A DNA stretch of 6,056 nucleotides from Moraxellaceae bacterium (GTDB lineage Bacteria > Pseudomonadota > Gammaproteobacteria > Pseudomonadales > UBA3067): the NCBI GenBank assembly GCA_002401525.1, contig NVTH01000168.1, positions 1,397-7,452 on the forward strand. The letters run 5' to 3'. The notes under the pieces are model-generated. The model made no database searches. It was not told where the DNA came from and saw only the letters and a list, made by a program, of their open reading frames with translations. Made by a program: the position numbers and the translations under genes. How positions within the stretch are numbered: the stretch's first letter is position 1; each line of letters starts with the position of its first letter. Of this stretch, positions 1 to 6,056 are shown in pieces.

Positions 1-1275
1 GTGGATTCAAAAGCACGCGCGATGCAACTGCATTCCAGTTGGTTGCAAGTGCGTCCGGGAGAAAACCTTCAATGCAATGGATGCCATAGCCCTAGACACG
101 CTCAATCAATCAATTCCAATTCGGTTACTGAACACCACCCCAACGTAATCGACGCACTTCAAGTCATTTCAGAAGGCGAAACCATGGCAGAGACTCGCGA
201 TCGAGTGCGCCTGCAAAACCCTCAGTTAGCCGCACAATTACAACTTGGCGAAAACACCCTGAGTAGAAATATTGAATATCAAGACATCTGGACTGACCTT
301 GGGGTCGCAAATGTTGAAATGGGGACCCCTTTCGCAAACTCATACATTGAATTAATCAATAATGACTCCGATTCACGACACACCGACGCGGCAATCAACA
401 AACTAGCCTGCGGCATCATTAATTACCCAGAACATATCCAACCCATTTGGGAAAAAACCAGAGGGCTTTTAGGCCGCGATAGCTGTGGAAATTGTCATGA
501 CGAAAGTTCTCCCGCAGGGGGGCTAGCCATTTCGAGCACCTTAAGTAACAACGGTCGGTATAAGTCGTACGAGAATTTGCTAACGGGCACTGTAGAACTC
601 AATGCAGAGGGCAACGCGGCATTAATCGTTGATAACCAGGGCTTGTCACATCCAAAACGCTCAAATCCAGCGGTTCGTACCGGCAATAACGTCGCATCGG
701 GCTTAGCTCGAGGCAGCCATTTAATGGAAGTGCTCACCAATACCGAACTCAAAGCGCCGCAAACACTCACCGCTGTGGGCCAACGCACGGATCATGGCAA
801 AATGATGAGCAGTATCGAATTAAGATTGATTAGCGAATGGATTGATATTGGAGCGCAGTACTTTAATCAACCCTACGATGACGACGGAATAATACGAGGA
901 CTACGCTCTTCCCCCGATGAATCCGAGTTCGTTTCCCAAATCTTACCAATCCTCGAGCGTCGCTGTTCCAGTTGCCACGCGCCTCAAAAAGGCACTTTAG
1001 GCACCTACAACGGAGTTCAGTTTGAGGACGTTAAAGACAACTTAAAGCCCCGCTTTATTCTTACCGGTCAAGCCGAAAAAGATTACCTGGCGACGATCAA
1101 CATGGTCGACAACGCAAGCGCGCCCCAATCCACTTTATTGTTGCGCAGAGCCACTGAAAACGATCACCCAGGTCTGCCAAATGACAATGGGGTACTGCAA
1201 CCTGCGCTTACGGAATTGGACAGTGATTACGCCATTTTGTATCAATGGATTCTTTCAAGTGAAGAAGATTTATAA
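1..1275 (+). CDS. Multihaem c-type cytochrome, C-terminal part (5' end outside window)
   Basis: The reading frame is open from the first base and ends at TAA 1273-1275. The GTG at position 1 is only the window edge, because the protein begins inside a domain with no signal peptide. Three CxxCH haem c attachment motifs are visible: CNGCH at residues 25-29 (bases 73-87), CGNCH at 162-166 (484-498) and CSSCH at 322-326 (964-978). The first follows a WLQVRPGE stretch and the second follows an INYPEHIQPIWE stretch. Both resemble large periplasmic cytochromes related to the hydrazine synthase alpha subunit, a family resemblance recalled from memory. The last 110 residues look like a small class I cytochrome domain of the planctomycete type, with a conserved LLRRAT segment and a final YxxLYQWI-like helix. 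The protein should be periplasmic and carry electrons. Substrate and axial ligands cannot be assigned. The next gene starts three bases downstream, which suggests co-transcription. Confidence 0.85.
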   Translation: MDSKARAMQLHSSWLQVRPGENLQCNGCHSPRHAQSINSNSVTEHHPNVIDALQVISEGETMAETRDRVRLQNPQLAAQLQLGENTLSRNIEYQDIWTDLGVANVEMGTPFANSYIELINNDSDSRHTDAAINKLACGIINYPEHIQPIWEKTRGLLGRDSCGNCHDESSPAGGLAISSTLSNNGRYKSYENLLTGTVELNAEGNAALIVDNQGLSHPKRSNPAVRTGNNVASGLARGSHLMEVLTNTELKAPQTLTAVGQRTDHGKMMSSIELRLISEWIDIGAQYFNQPYDDDGIIRGLRSSPDESEFVSQILPILERRCSSCHAPQKGTLGTYNGVQFEDVKDNLKPRFILTGQAEKDYLATINMVDNASAPQSTLLLRRATENDHPGLPNDNGVLQPALTELDSDYAILYQWILSSEEDL

Positions 1276-1278
1276 TCT

Positions 1279-3312
1279 ATGAATTTAGGCAGTCGATTAT
1301 CAGTCTCATTGTTATTCCTTGTTGGCACGTTGGCGGCCGCCGCGGTACTGCTTGCGCCCGACAACTCAGAATCAACATCCTCTGAAGAATCCCCAGCGTC
1401 GTCCAAAAACACATCACAACCCAAAAGTGATGCGACTAAAAGACGCAAAGATTTCTGGGGGATCTACCAAGCTCCTGTTGCAAACCCCTCAAAAGGCCCT
1501 TCAACGAGCAAATCAAATGAAACCGCCGGCTCCAACCCTCAGGCCAAAAAAGTAACTAAAGACGTATTCGATATCAGGGAGTGGAGCCGTGAACGGCCGT
1601 CCCGATTAGAAAAAGAATTAGATAAAGCACTTGGAATTGAGGAAGTCGAAGAAGAATCAGATAACTTATGGTCCCACCGAAGTAGGCGAACGCCTACCCA
1701 AAAAGGACCCAATAAAACCGCCATTGATCGCATTTTAGACAAGGTATTCCCTGAACCTAAATCAGAATCAGAAGAAACCAACCTCAGCCAAACCGGTCAA
1801 GAAGATGCATTTGATATCATTACGCTGAAACGCAGAGCTTCACCTTCGGAAACAGCCGCGGACTATACAGCAACGTTCGCTTTAGAAAATCGCTCCCTTA
1901 ACAACAACGATAAAAGCAACGACAACGGCAGCCACAACTATGCAGGCAATGATATCGTTTGGAATCAATTAGCCGCCAGAGATGGCCCCAACACCCTATT
2001 CGGTTCCACCGAGCTGTGGTTCAAAGGCCTTTGGCAAGAAAATGATTGGAACGCCATCCACCTGGCGAAAAACAGCTGGGAATCAATAAAAAATAATATC
2101 GCTTATTTAGGAAATCCACGACAAACAGTCTTTACCCTGTCGTCATCCCACCTTGACGTACACAGCGGCCCAAGCCAAAACTACCCCGCCTATCAAGTAA
2201 TCGAACGCGGCGAGCAAGTGACTTTAATTAATTCAAAGTTTGGTTGGTACCAAGTAGAAACCCCTAGGGGTGATCGAGGTTGGATTAATGGTGCTCTATT
2301 ACTAAACGAATTAAAAAACGCATCTAAACCTTTAATCGGTGCCCCAACTCCCCCTTCGCTGCCCTGGGCAGTAGGGATTTCCGCAGGAGCATTTGAACAA
2401 GAAACCTATTTACAGTTTCTAGTGGATTACCCCCTCACTCAACAGCTGTCGTTACAAGTGCTAGCAGGATCGATCACTGAAACTCTATCCAATGCCTACC
2501 TGTATCAAGTAGGGATAAAACAATCCTTACTTAAAACTAAATCGTTCAACAGTGCGGTTTTCGCTCATGTCGGCCATTTTGAGAATCAACCCAGCCAAAC
2601 TGCGGTAGATTCAAACACCGCCGATGGCTCTCTATTCTCCATGGGTTTAGGCGTGGAGTTTCCCATTAATCCCTCTTTTTCCATCACTGCCGAAGCCAAA
2701 CAGCATTTTGCCTTTATAGATTCTAGAGATGCCGATCCTTACACTTCAGTATCGGGTGGCATTTTATTCAAACACAATACGGATCTACACCGCCAAACGG
2801 AAAAATATCTCAATAATCGAATTGATCAGGACAATAAACGAATTGGCCTCTACAGTGGATTGTACAGCGCAGACCACCTAGATACGGCTTTAGTGTACGG
2901 CGTATATTTCACTCAACACATTAATGATCGATTGCAAGTGGCGTTAAATTGGGCCCAAACAGACCTTTCTACTAAAGCATTAGAGGGGCTACTCAATATC
3001 AACGCCGCCGAAACGCTGACACTTCAGTACGTCGTAGCTCAAACCGAGTACAGTCTATTTCAGGGCGAAATTCTCACCGGAAAAACCCAGCAAATGGCCA
3101 ACCTTTATGCCAGTACGGGGTTCGGTGTGACTGAATTCGGGCAGCGTAATTTTTTCACTATTATACTAGGCACCGGAGTCAGCATTGATTTTAACGATTG
3201 GCTGTCACTCAACACCGCCGTGCGCACTCATATATTGGAAGACAACCCATTAGAAAGTAGTCAAACTTCCTACAACATAGAAGTCACTAGTGGAATCAAC
3301 CTAGTGTTCTAG
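1279..3312 (+). CDS. SH3-domain protein fused to two outer-membrane beta-barrel domains
   Basis: This 677-residue protein starts at ATG 1279, three bases after the cytochrome stop; a purine-rich GAAGAAG at 1261-1267 is a weak ribosome site. Residues 7-26 form a hydrophobic signal or anchor segment. Residues about 27-280 are a polar, Ser/Glu/Lys-rich and probably disordered linker, with three loosely similar short motifs (KDFWGI at 57, KDVFDI at 94, EDAFDI at 175). Residues about 283-343 match a bacterial SH3 domain, with the LDVHSGPSQNY signature and the GWYQVETPRGDRGWI core. Residues about 363-498 form alternating amphipathic strands of an OmpA-like eight-strand barrel. Residues about 521-677 form a second barrel that resembles the TIGR04565 family and ends in Phe, as usual for outer-membrane insertion. 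SH3 domains of this kind often bind peptidoglycan or peptides, so a wall-to-outer-membrane tether is plausible but inferred. The joining of these parts in one chain is unusual. No frameshift is seen. Confidence 0.85.
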   Translation: MNLGSRLSVSLLFLVGTLAAAAVLLAPDNSESTSSEESPASSKNTSQPKSDATKRRKDFWGIYQAPVANPSKGPSTSKSNETAGSNPQAKKVTKDVFDIREWSRERPSRLEKELDKALGIEEVEEESDNLWSHRSRRTPTQKGPNKTAIDRILDKVFPEPKSESEETNLSQTGQEDAFDIITLKRRASPSETAADYTATFALENRSLNNNDKSNDNGSHNYAGNDIVWNQLAARDGPNTLFGSTELWFKGLWQENDWNAIHLAKNSWESIKNNIAYLGNPRQTVFTLSSSHLDVHSGPSQNYPAYQVIERGEQVTLINSKFGWYQVETPRGDRGWINGALLLNELKNASKPLIGAPTPPSLPWAVGISAGAFEQETYLQFLVDYPLTQQLSLQVLAGSITETLSNAYLYQVGIKQSLLKTKSFNSAVFAHVGHFENQPSQTAVDSNTADGSLFSMGLGVEFPINPSFSITAEAKQHFAFIDSRDADPYTSVSGGILFKHNTDLHRQTEKYLNNRIDQDNKRIGLYSGLYSADHLDTALVYGVYFTQHINDRLQVALNWAQTDLSTKALEGLLNINAAETLTLQYVVAQTEYSLFQGEILTGKTQQMANLYASTGFGVTEFGQRNFFTIILGTGVSIDFNDWLSLNTAVRTHILEDNPLESSQTSYNIEVTSGINLVF

Positions 3313-3322
3313 GCGCAAAAGA

Positions 3323-3459
3323 GAACCTTTAAAAACCTAATATTAGAAACATAGTAGTGAAAATATAGAAGTGAAAACACCGTATTAAAACCGACAAGTA
3401 GAAACGACCTATTAAAACCATCGCGTAAAAACGATTGCGTAAAACGATCTCGTAAAAAC
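3323..3459 (+). repeat. Degenerate tandem array, ten units of 13-14 bases
   Basis: Almost all of the gap between the SH3-barrel gene and the lipoprotein gene is periodic. Each unit ends in T-R-R-A-A-A-C or a close variant. The final bases of successive units fall at 3336, 3350, 3364 (T instead of C), 3378, 3391, 3405, 3418, 3432, 3445 and 3459, giving intervals of 14, 14, 14, 13, 14, 13, 14, 13 and 14. The last three units are the most alike: catcgcgtaaaaac, gattgcgtaaaac and gatctcgtaaaaac. The earlier ones are more diverged. The array ends one base before the ATG of the lipoprotein gene. It contains stop codons in all frames, so it is not coding. There are no unique spacers, so it is not CRISPR. 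It could be a set of repeated binding sites in DNA or in the mRNA leader, or the decayed product of slippage; the sequence does not decide. Confidence 0.75.
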
Positions 3460-3460
3460 T

Positions 3461-3706
3461 ATGAAAAGAAAATTGATACAGGCAATAACACTGCCTGTTT
3501 TAACCCTTTATCTCACCGCTTGCACCGGCATTAAAACCCCAGTTTTTGAACCCTGGGTAAAGCCCTATGAAATGAGCCCACTGGAAGACCCAGCCATGGC
3601 ACGGGTCGAAGACCCGATACTGGATCAACTGCAGCGCAACGCGCGCAATCGAACCGAGGGTGCTCGCGTTAAACAATTTTCCATTGGGGAAGGCTGTGCC
3701 TGCTAA
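3461..3706 (+). CDS. DUF4266-type small lipoprotein with C-terminal CxC
   Basis: This 81-residue protein begins MKRK and has a hydrophobic signal segment followed by the lipobox LTAC, so Cys21 should be lipidated. Thr at the next position favours the outer membrane over inner-membrane retention. The mature part carries the stretch WVKPYEMSPLEDPAM, typical of DUF4266, and ends GEGCAC. Family members usually end in a Gly/Cys-rich GCGC-like tail; here the CxC pair (Cys79 and Cys81) is kept but the glycines are partly replaced. The function of the family is unknown. The cysteine pair could bind a metal or form a disulphide, which is inference. No clear Shine-Dalgarno sequence precedes ATG 3461; instead the A-rich repeat array abuts it. 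The 3' end overlaps the DUF3570 gene, and such pairing of the two families is common. Confidence 0.85.
   Translation: MKRKLIQAITLPVLTLYLTACTGIKTPVFEPWVKPYEMSPLEDPAMARVEDPILDQLQRNARNRTEGARVKQFSIGEGCAC
3686..3693 (+). promoter_or_regulatory. Ribosome binding site that favours the GTG 3696 start
   Basis: The purine run GGGGAAGG lies inside the end of the lipoprotein gene, just ahead of GTG 3696. It supports this start over the earlier in-frame GTG at 3660, and it fits translational coupling to the upstream gene. The spacing is short, so the assignment is moderate. Confidence 0.4.
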
Positions 3707-4811
3707 ATCTAAGTTATTAGCGCTACTCGTGTGCATTCTTTTAAGCTCACAATTCACCCATGCGGCTAAACTGCCCGAGGACCTTTATGCACTGGGCTAC
3801 TTTCATCACAGCGCCGATGGCATGGACCGGTTCGGCCCGTTTCTACAAATCCGAAAACAGTGGTTAGGGAAATTTGCTTTAGGCGCAAGTTATCAAGTTG
3901 AGACTGTAGAAGGCAGCGCCAGCGATCAACCGTTGTTATCCAATACAGCATCGGATCAAGTTGAAACGTTTGCGCTCAATGGGGTGTTACTGCGGGAACA
4001 TGGTTTACTCGAGCTATCATTCCAGCAAAACGAAGCACTTATTTACAGTAGCAATGACGTTACCGCAGAATTAACACAACAGTTTCTGGCCGGCCTACAA
4101 TCGCTCCACCTTGGATTTGGTATTTCTAAAGACGAACCAAACCCTTCGGTCTACGGATTAAATGATTCCATTGATCACTACTCATCGCATATTGGCTGGC
4201 AGCAGATATGGAGCCGAGACAAAAAAATATACCTCGACTATCAGCTCATTACAGAAAAAGGCCCATTGGGTGATCCCTACGCAATCGCAGTCATTAATTC
4301 AACCGCAGTCGTTGCAAAATACCCCGAGCGCCGAACAAGTCATTCCATGACCATTCGATACCAGCAGTACTTAGCCAAAAATTCATCTGCAAGCCTGCAG
4401 TACCAGTACTACAAAGACAGCTGGAAGCTATCCAGCCAGCTCGTGTCAGCTCACTACCAGAGATCTTTAGGGAGCCACTGGCAGTTCCAAACTCACGCAC
4501 GTTTCTACATCCAAGACGAAGCCTCTTTTTACGCTAACAATGTCATTACAAACAATGTCATTACAAACAGCACCACCGAAGATCAACAATACCTAGTCAG
4601 GGATAAAGAGCTGAGTGAATTTTATAATACTGAACTTGGTTTCAAGCTACGGCGTAAATTAGCCTTCCTGCAAGACTTTTTAGTCGAGGAAGCGTTTCTA
4701 AATTTCGGTTACCAAGCTAATTTCTACGAATTCGACAACTACGAAATTAACGAGAAAGCCTATCGCTATCAAAGCGACCTGGTACAGATATACCTCACGG
4801 CAAAACTATGA
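3696..4811 (+). CDS. DUF3570-type outer-membrane beta-barrel protein
   Basis: From GTG 3696 the product has 371 residues and starts MPAKSK followed by a hydrophobic segment and a cleavage site near THA/A, a normal signal peptide. A frame also opens at GTG 3660, but that would add 12 residues ahead of the signal and a longer overlap. The chosen start overlaps the lipoprotein gene by 11 bases. The mature part follows the DUF3570 pattern: an early YFHHSADGMDRFGP segment, a SxQVETVEGSAS-like strand, GPLGDPY in the middle, the PERRTSHS segment, then YQYYKDSWKLSSQ and a strand ending in YIQDEASFY. Alternating polar and hydrophobic residues point to many outer-membrane strands. The chain ends YLTAKL rather than in the usual terminal Phe, which is slightly odd. 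The function is unknown. From memory, DUF3570/DUF4266 pairs often sit with thioredoxin-like and ApbE flavin transferase genes; neither is seen in this window. Confidence 0.85.
   Translation: MPAKSKLLALLVCILLSSQFTHAAKLPEDLYALGYFHHSADGMDRFGPFLQIRKQWLGKFALGASYQVETVEGSASDQPLLSNTASDQVETFALNGVLLREHGLLELSFQQNEALIYSSNDVTAELTQQFLAGLQSLHLGFGISKDEPNPSVYGLNDSIDHYSSHIGWQQIWSRDKKIYLDYQLITEKGPLGDPYAIAVINSTAVVAKYPERRTSHSMTIRYQQYLAKNSSASLQYQYYKDSWKLSSQLVSAHYQRSLGSHWQFQTHARFYIQDEASFYANNVITNNVITNSTTEDQQYLVRDKELSEFYNTELGFKLRRKLAFLQDFLVEEAFLNFGYQANFYEFDNYEINEKAYRYQSDLVQIYLTAKL
4536..4565 (+). repeat. Exact 15-bp tandem duplication within the DUF3570 gene
   Basis: The unit aacaatgtcattaca occurs twice in direct succession (4536-4550 and 4551-4565) and is followed by a partial third copy (aaca). 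It is in frame and adds a repeated NNVIT to the protein. The position, between a strand ending in ASFY and the next strand, suggests a surface loop. Perfect identity suggests a recent slippage event. Confidence 0.9.
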
Positions 4812-4885
4812 AACAACGTTCTGGATGCGCTTCATTGCAACACTGTATTGCTGACAGTCCAGCGATCTACTTCAATCAGCAATAA
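4808..4885 (+). CDS. Possible 25-residue ORF overlapping the DUF3570 stop (doubtful)
   Basis: An ATG at 4808 overlaps the TGA of the DUF3570 gene in an ATGA arrangement, a classic coupling signal. The frame runs to TAA 4883-4885 and would encode a peptide starting MKQRSGCASL with two cysteines. It has no signal peptide, no recognised domain and no clear ribosome site. Its 3' half coincides with the inverted repeat at 4846-4884. It may be chance, a leader peptide or the remnant of a longer gene. I do not recognise it. Confidence 0.15.
   Translation: MKQRSGCASLQHCIADSPAIYFNQQ
4846..4884 (+). promoter_or_regulatory. 9-bp perfect inverted repeat in the gap before the next barrel gene
   Basis: tattgctga (4846-4854) pairs exactly with tcagcaata (4876-4884) across a 21-base loop. 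It ends 16 bases before ATG 4901. No T-run follows, so it is not a standard intrinsic terminator. It could be an operator half-site pair or an mRNA hairpin that affects translation or stability of the downstream gene. Neither role is proven. The rest of the 89-base gap shows no convincing promoter. Confidence 0.4.
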
Positions 4886-4900
4886 TTAGACGGCATAGGC

Positions 4901-5659
4901 ATGGCAAAACTATTTTGTGAACAAACCCAAGGACCTTGCAATAAAAGCTTGAAAAATAAGGCAAATAATAGTTTTCTTGGCTTGCTGAAATTACTCCTAG
5001 TAAGTTTGTGGGTGTTTTCTTGTCCAGCGATTGCTCAGAACGCAATGGCACAAGATCAACAGTCACCCGACGCGTCCAGCATCATCGCGCCTAAAATAGA
5101 AAGGAATCAAATTAATACGCCAAACTCAAACACCAAATTTTTGGATGGCTCTGCCTACGTCGGTCTATTCAAACTCGAAGGCTTCCAAACACAGCCCCTT
5201 GCGGGAGCCCAAATAGCCCTTCATCCACTAAACTGGTTATTCATAGAAGCAAACTACGGCGTAAGCCAAGTCAATGATGACGATCGGGAATCAGTAGGCT
5301 TCAATAGCACCATTGCTGACGAAAAGCTTGAAATCCTCAGTGTAAATCTGGGAATTCAAGTCGCTAAAAGCCAAATAATGCTTAACCGTGATCGCCCTAT
5401 CGCGCTCAACGCCAACGGATACCTCAGTGTTGGCGCAGGAAACATGAAAATAAGCATTGATCCGCAGCTTGACGCCCAAAAACAAAATACAGTAGAGCTG
5501 GATACCATCGTACTTGGACTAGGGTTTAAGCTCATGTTGAATCAATGGCTCATCATCGACAGCACAGTGAGAGACCATATCAGCACAGAAGCAATATTGG
5601 ACGACGAATCAAAAGGTCATAACTTAGAATTTAGGGTCGGTTTAGGTGTGTACTATTAA
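4901..5659 (+). CDS. Outer-membrane beta-barrel domain protein, TIGR04565-like
   Basis: This 252-residue protein has a long polar N-terminus, a hydrophobic segment at residues 25-41 and signal cleavage near AIA/Q (45) or AMA/Q (50). The mature start contains APKIERNQIN, like the PEVERR-type lead-in of this barrel family. From about residue 79 come regular amphipathic strands: SAYVGLFKLEGF, WLFIEANYGVSQ, LEILSVNLGIQV, then GLGFKLMLNQWLIID, VRDHIS and HNLEFRVGLGVYY. The chain ends in Tyr, fitting recognition by the barrel assembly machinery. Length is usual for the family, whose function is not defined. It aligns by eye with the C-terminal barrel of the 1279-3312 protein. ATG 4901 has only a weak ribosome site (GACGG at 4889-4893). 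A TTG at 4949 would give a shorter signal peptide (MKNKANNSF...) but its upstream AAGGA is too distant, so 4901 is preferred with some doubt. Confidence 0.85.
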   Translation: MAKLFCEQTQGPCNKSLKNKANNSFLGLLKLLLVSLWVFSCPAIAQNAMAQDQQSPDASSIIAPKIERNQINTPNSNTKFLDGSAYVGLFKLEGFQTQPLAGAQIALHPLNWLFIEANYGVSQVNDDDRESVGFNSTIADEKLEILSVNLGIQVAKSQIMLNRDRPIALNANGYLSVGAGNMKISIDPQLDAQKQNTVELDTIVLGLGFKLMLNQWLIIDSTVRDHISTEAILDDESKGHNLEFRVGLGVYY

Positions 5660-5727
5660 TGAGCACATCGTCGAAGCAAGCCCAACCAAATACAGCCACA
5701 CACGAGTTTTCGTTACAGAGAAAAATC

Positions 5728-6056
5728 ATGACAAATCGTATAAAAAACCACCCACAATTCAGCGTCGCGTTGCTCTGTCTAAGCGTATTTTTTTCATGTC
5801 TCGGTGGTGCGGGGAGTGCAACCGCGGAAAACAGCACAACACCTACTGAAGACACTTCAGACCTTGCACTAGTTGATTCAGTTGAATTATTGAAAAATGA
5901 AATCCTTAAACTAAACCGTGATTTATTCATATTAGAAGAAGATTTACTTTTTCCTGCCAGCACTCAAACAGCGATCTTTCTTTCCATCGACGGCAGCGGT
6001 TTGTTTCAACTCGACAATGCAAAAATCGCCATCGATAAAACCCCCGTGGGGCATCA
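5728..6056 (+). CDS. Secreted protein of unknown function, N-terminal part (3' end outside window)
   Basis: The frame stays open to the last base. From ATG 5728 the product begins MTNRIKNHPQF, has a hydrophobic core and a cleavage site near ATA/E at residue 33, a normal signal peptide, and AGAG at 5717-5720 is an acceptable ribosome site. An in-frame ATG at 5659 shares one base with the previous stop (TAATG) and would add 23 residues; that coupling arrangement is attractive but would give an overlong signal n-region. After a Thr/Ser-rich spacer, a short predicted helix (VELLKNEILKLNRDLFILEE) precedes a strand-rich segment containing TAIFLSIDGSGLFQLDNAKI, which resembles the start of an immunoglobulin-like or PEGA-like beta domain. 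I recall similar periplasmic proteins beside TIGR04565 barrels, some mislabelled as AraC regulators; no DNA-binding domain is visible here. It is probably co-transcribed with the barrel gene upstream. Confidence 0.7.
   Translation, partial: MTNRIKNHPQFSVALLCLSVFFSCLGGAGSATAENSTTPTEDTSDLALVDSVELLKNEILKLNRDLFILEEDLLFPASTQTAIFLSIDGSGLFQLDNAKIAIDKTPVGH

Noticed and set aside
1..3. GTG at the first base as a true gene start
   Set aside because: The protein begins within a conserved cytochrome region, lacks a signal peptide although its haems require export, and has no visible upstream context. It is a truncation by the window edge.
495..788. Minus-strand 97-codon ORF and other minus-strand frames across the window
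   Set aside because: They lie opposite well-supported genes, show no domain or signal features, and have no plausible ribosome sites or independent context.
1271..1276. TATAAT as a sigma-70 -10 box for the SH3-barrel gene
   Set aside because: No -35 hexamer occurs at 16-18 bases upstream, and the transcript would start after the ATG. It overlaps the cytochrome stop codon and is best seen as chance.
3300..3313. CCTAG-TGTT-CTAGG hairpin as a transcription terminator after the SH3-barrel gene
   Set aside because: The stem is only five base pairs, overlaps the stop codon and is not followed by a T-run.
3323..3459. CRISPR array
   Set aside because: Units of 13-14 bases follow each other directly with no spacers and only partial conservation; no cas genes are present.
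3660..3695. GTG 3660 as start of the DUF3570 gene
   Set aside because: It would put 12 extra residues before an otherwise normal signal peptide; GTG 3696 has a purine-rich site just upstream and gives a compact overlap.
5646..5849. Plus-strand 67-codon ORF at the junction of the last two genes
   Set aside because: It overlaps the frame of the secreted protein, which has a clear signal peptide; the alternative frame gives a composition with no recognisable feature.

Overview
The window looks like a piece of a gammaproteobacterial chromosome, probably from a marine or aquatic Gram-negative. Several outer-membrane beta-barrel proteins, a lipoprotein with a lipobox, periplasmic c-type haem motifs and a fairly balanced base composition support this. 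The genus is not visible. All supported genes are on the + strand, and every one appears to encode an exported protein. No RNA gene, mobile element, integrase or CRISPR array was found.

Layout. Positions 1-1275 hold the 3' part of a multihaem c-type cytochrome gene whose start lies outside the window. Three bases later comes a 677-residue protein (1279-3312) that joins an N-terminal membrane/signal segment, a long polar linker, a bacterial SH3 domain and two beta-barrel domains. A 148-base gap (3313-3460) follows, almost filled by a degenerate tandem array of ten 13-14 base units ending in an A-run plus C. The array runs up to the start codon of a small DUF4266-type lipoprotein gene (3461-3706). 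That gene overlaps a DUF3570-type barrel gene (start best placed at 3696, end 4811). A short gap with a 9-bp inverted repeat and a possible 25-codon ORF leads to an outer-membrane beta-barrel gene of the TIGR04565 kind (4901-5659). The last gene (5728 onward, or from 5659) encodes a secreted protein cut off by the window end.

How they may work together. The tight spacing, shared strand and uniform envelope location suggest one operon or two adjacent transcription units for a cell-envelope system. DUF4266 and DUF3570 are known as neighbouring families of unknown function; the small lipoprotein ends in a Cys-x-Cys tail that could bind a metal or take part in thiol chemistry. The second barrel of the 677-residue protein and the 4901-5659 protein look like paralogues. 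Next to a periplasmic multihaem cytochrome, these barrels raise the possibility of an envelope redox or metal-handling assembly. This is inferred from gene order only; no function is demonstrated by the sequence.
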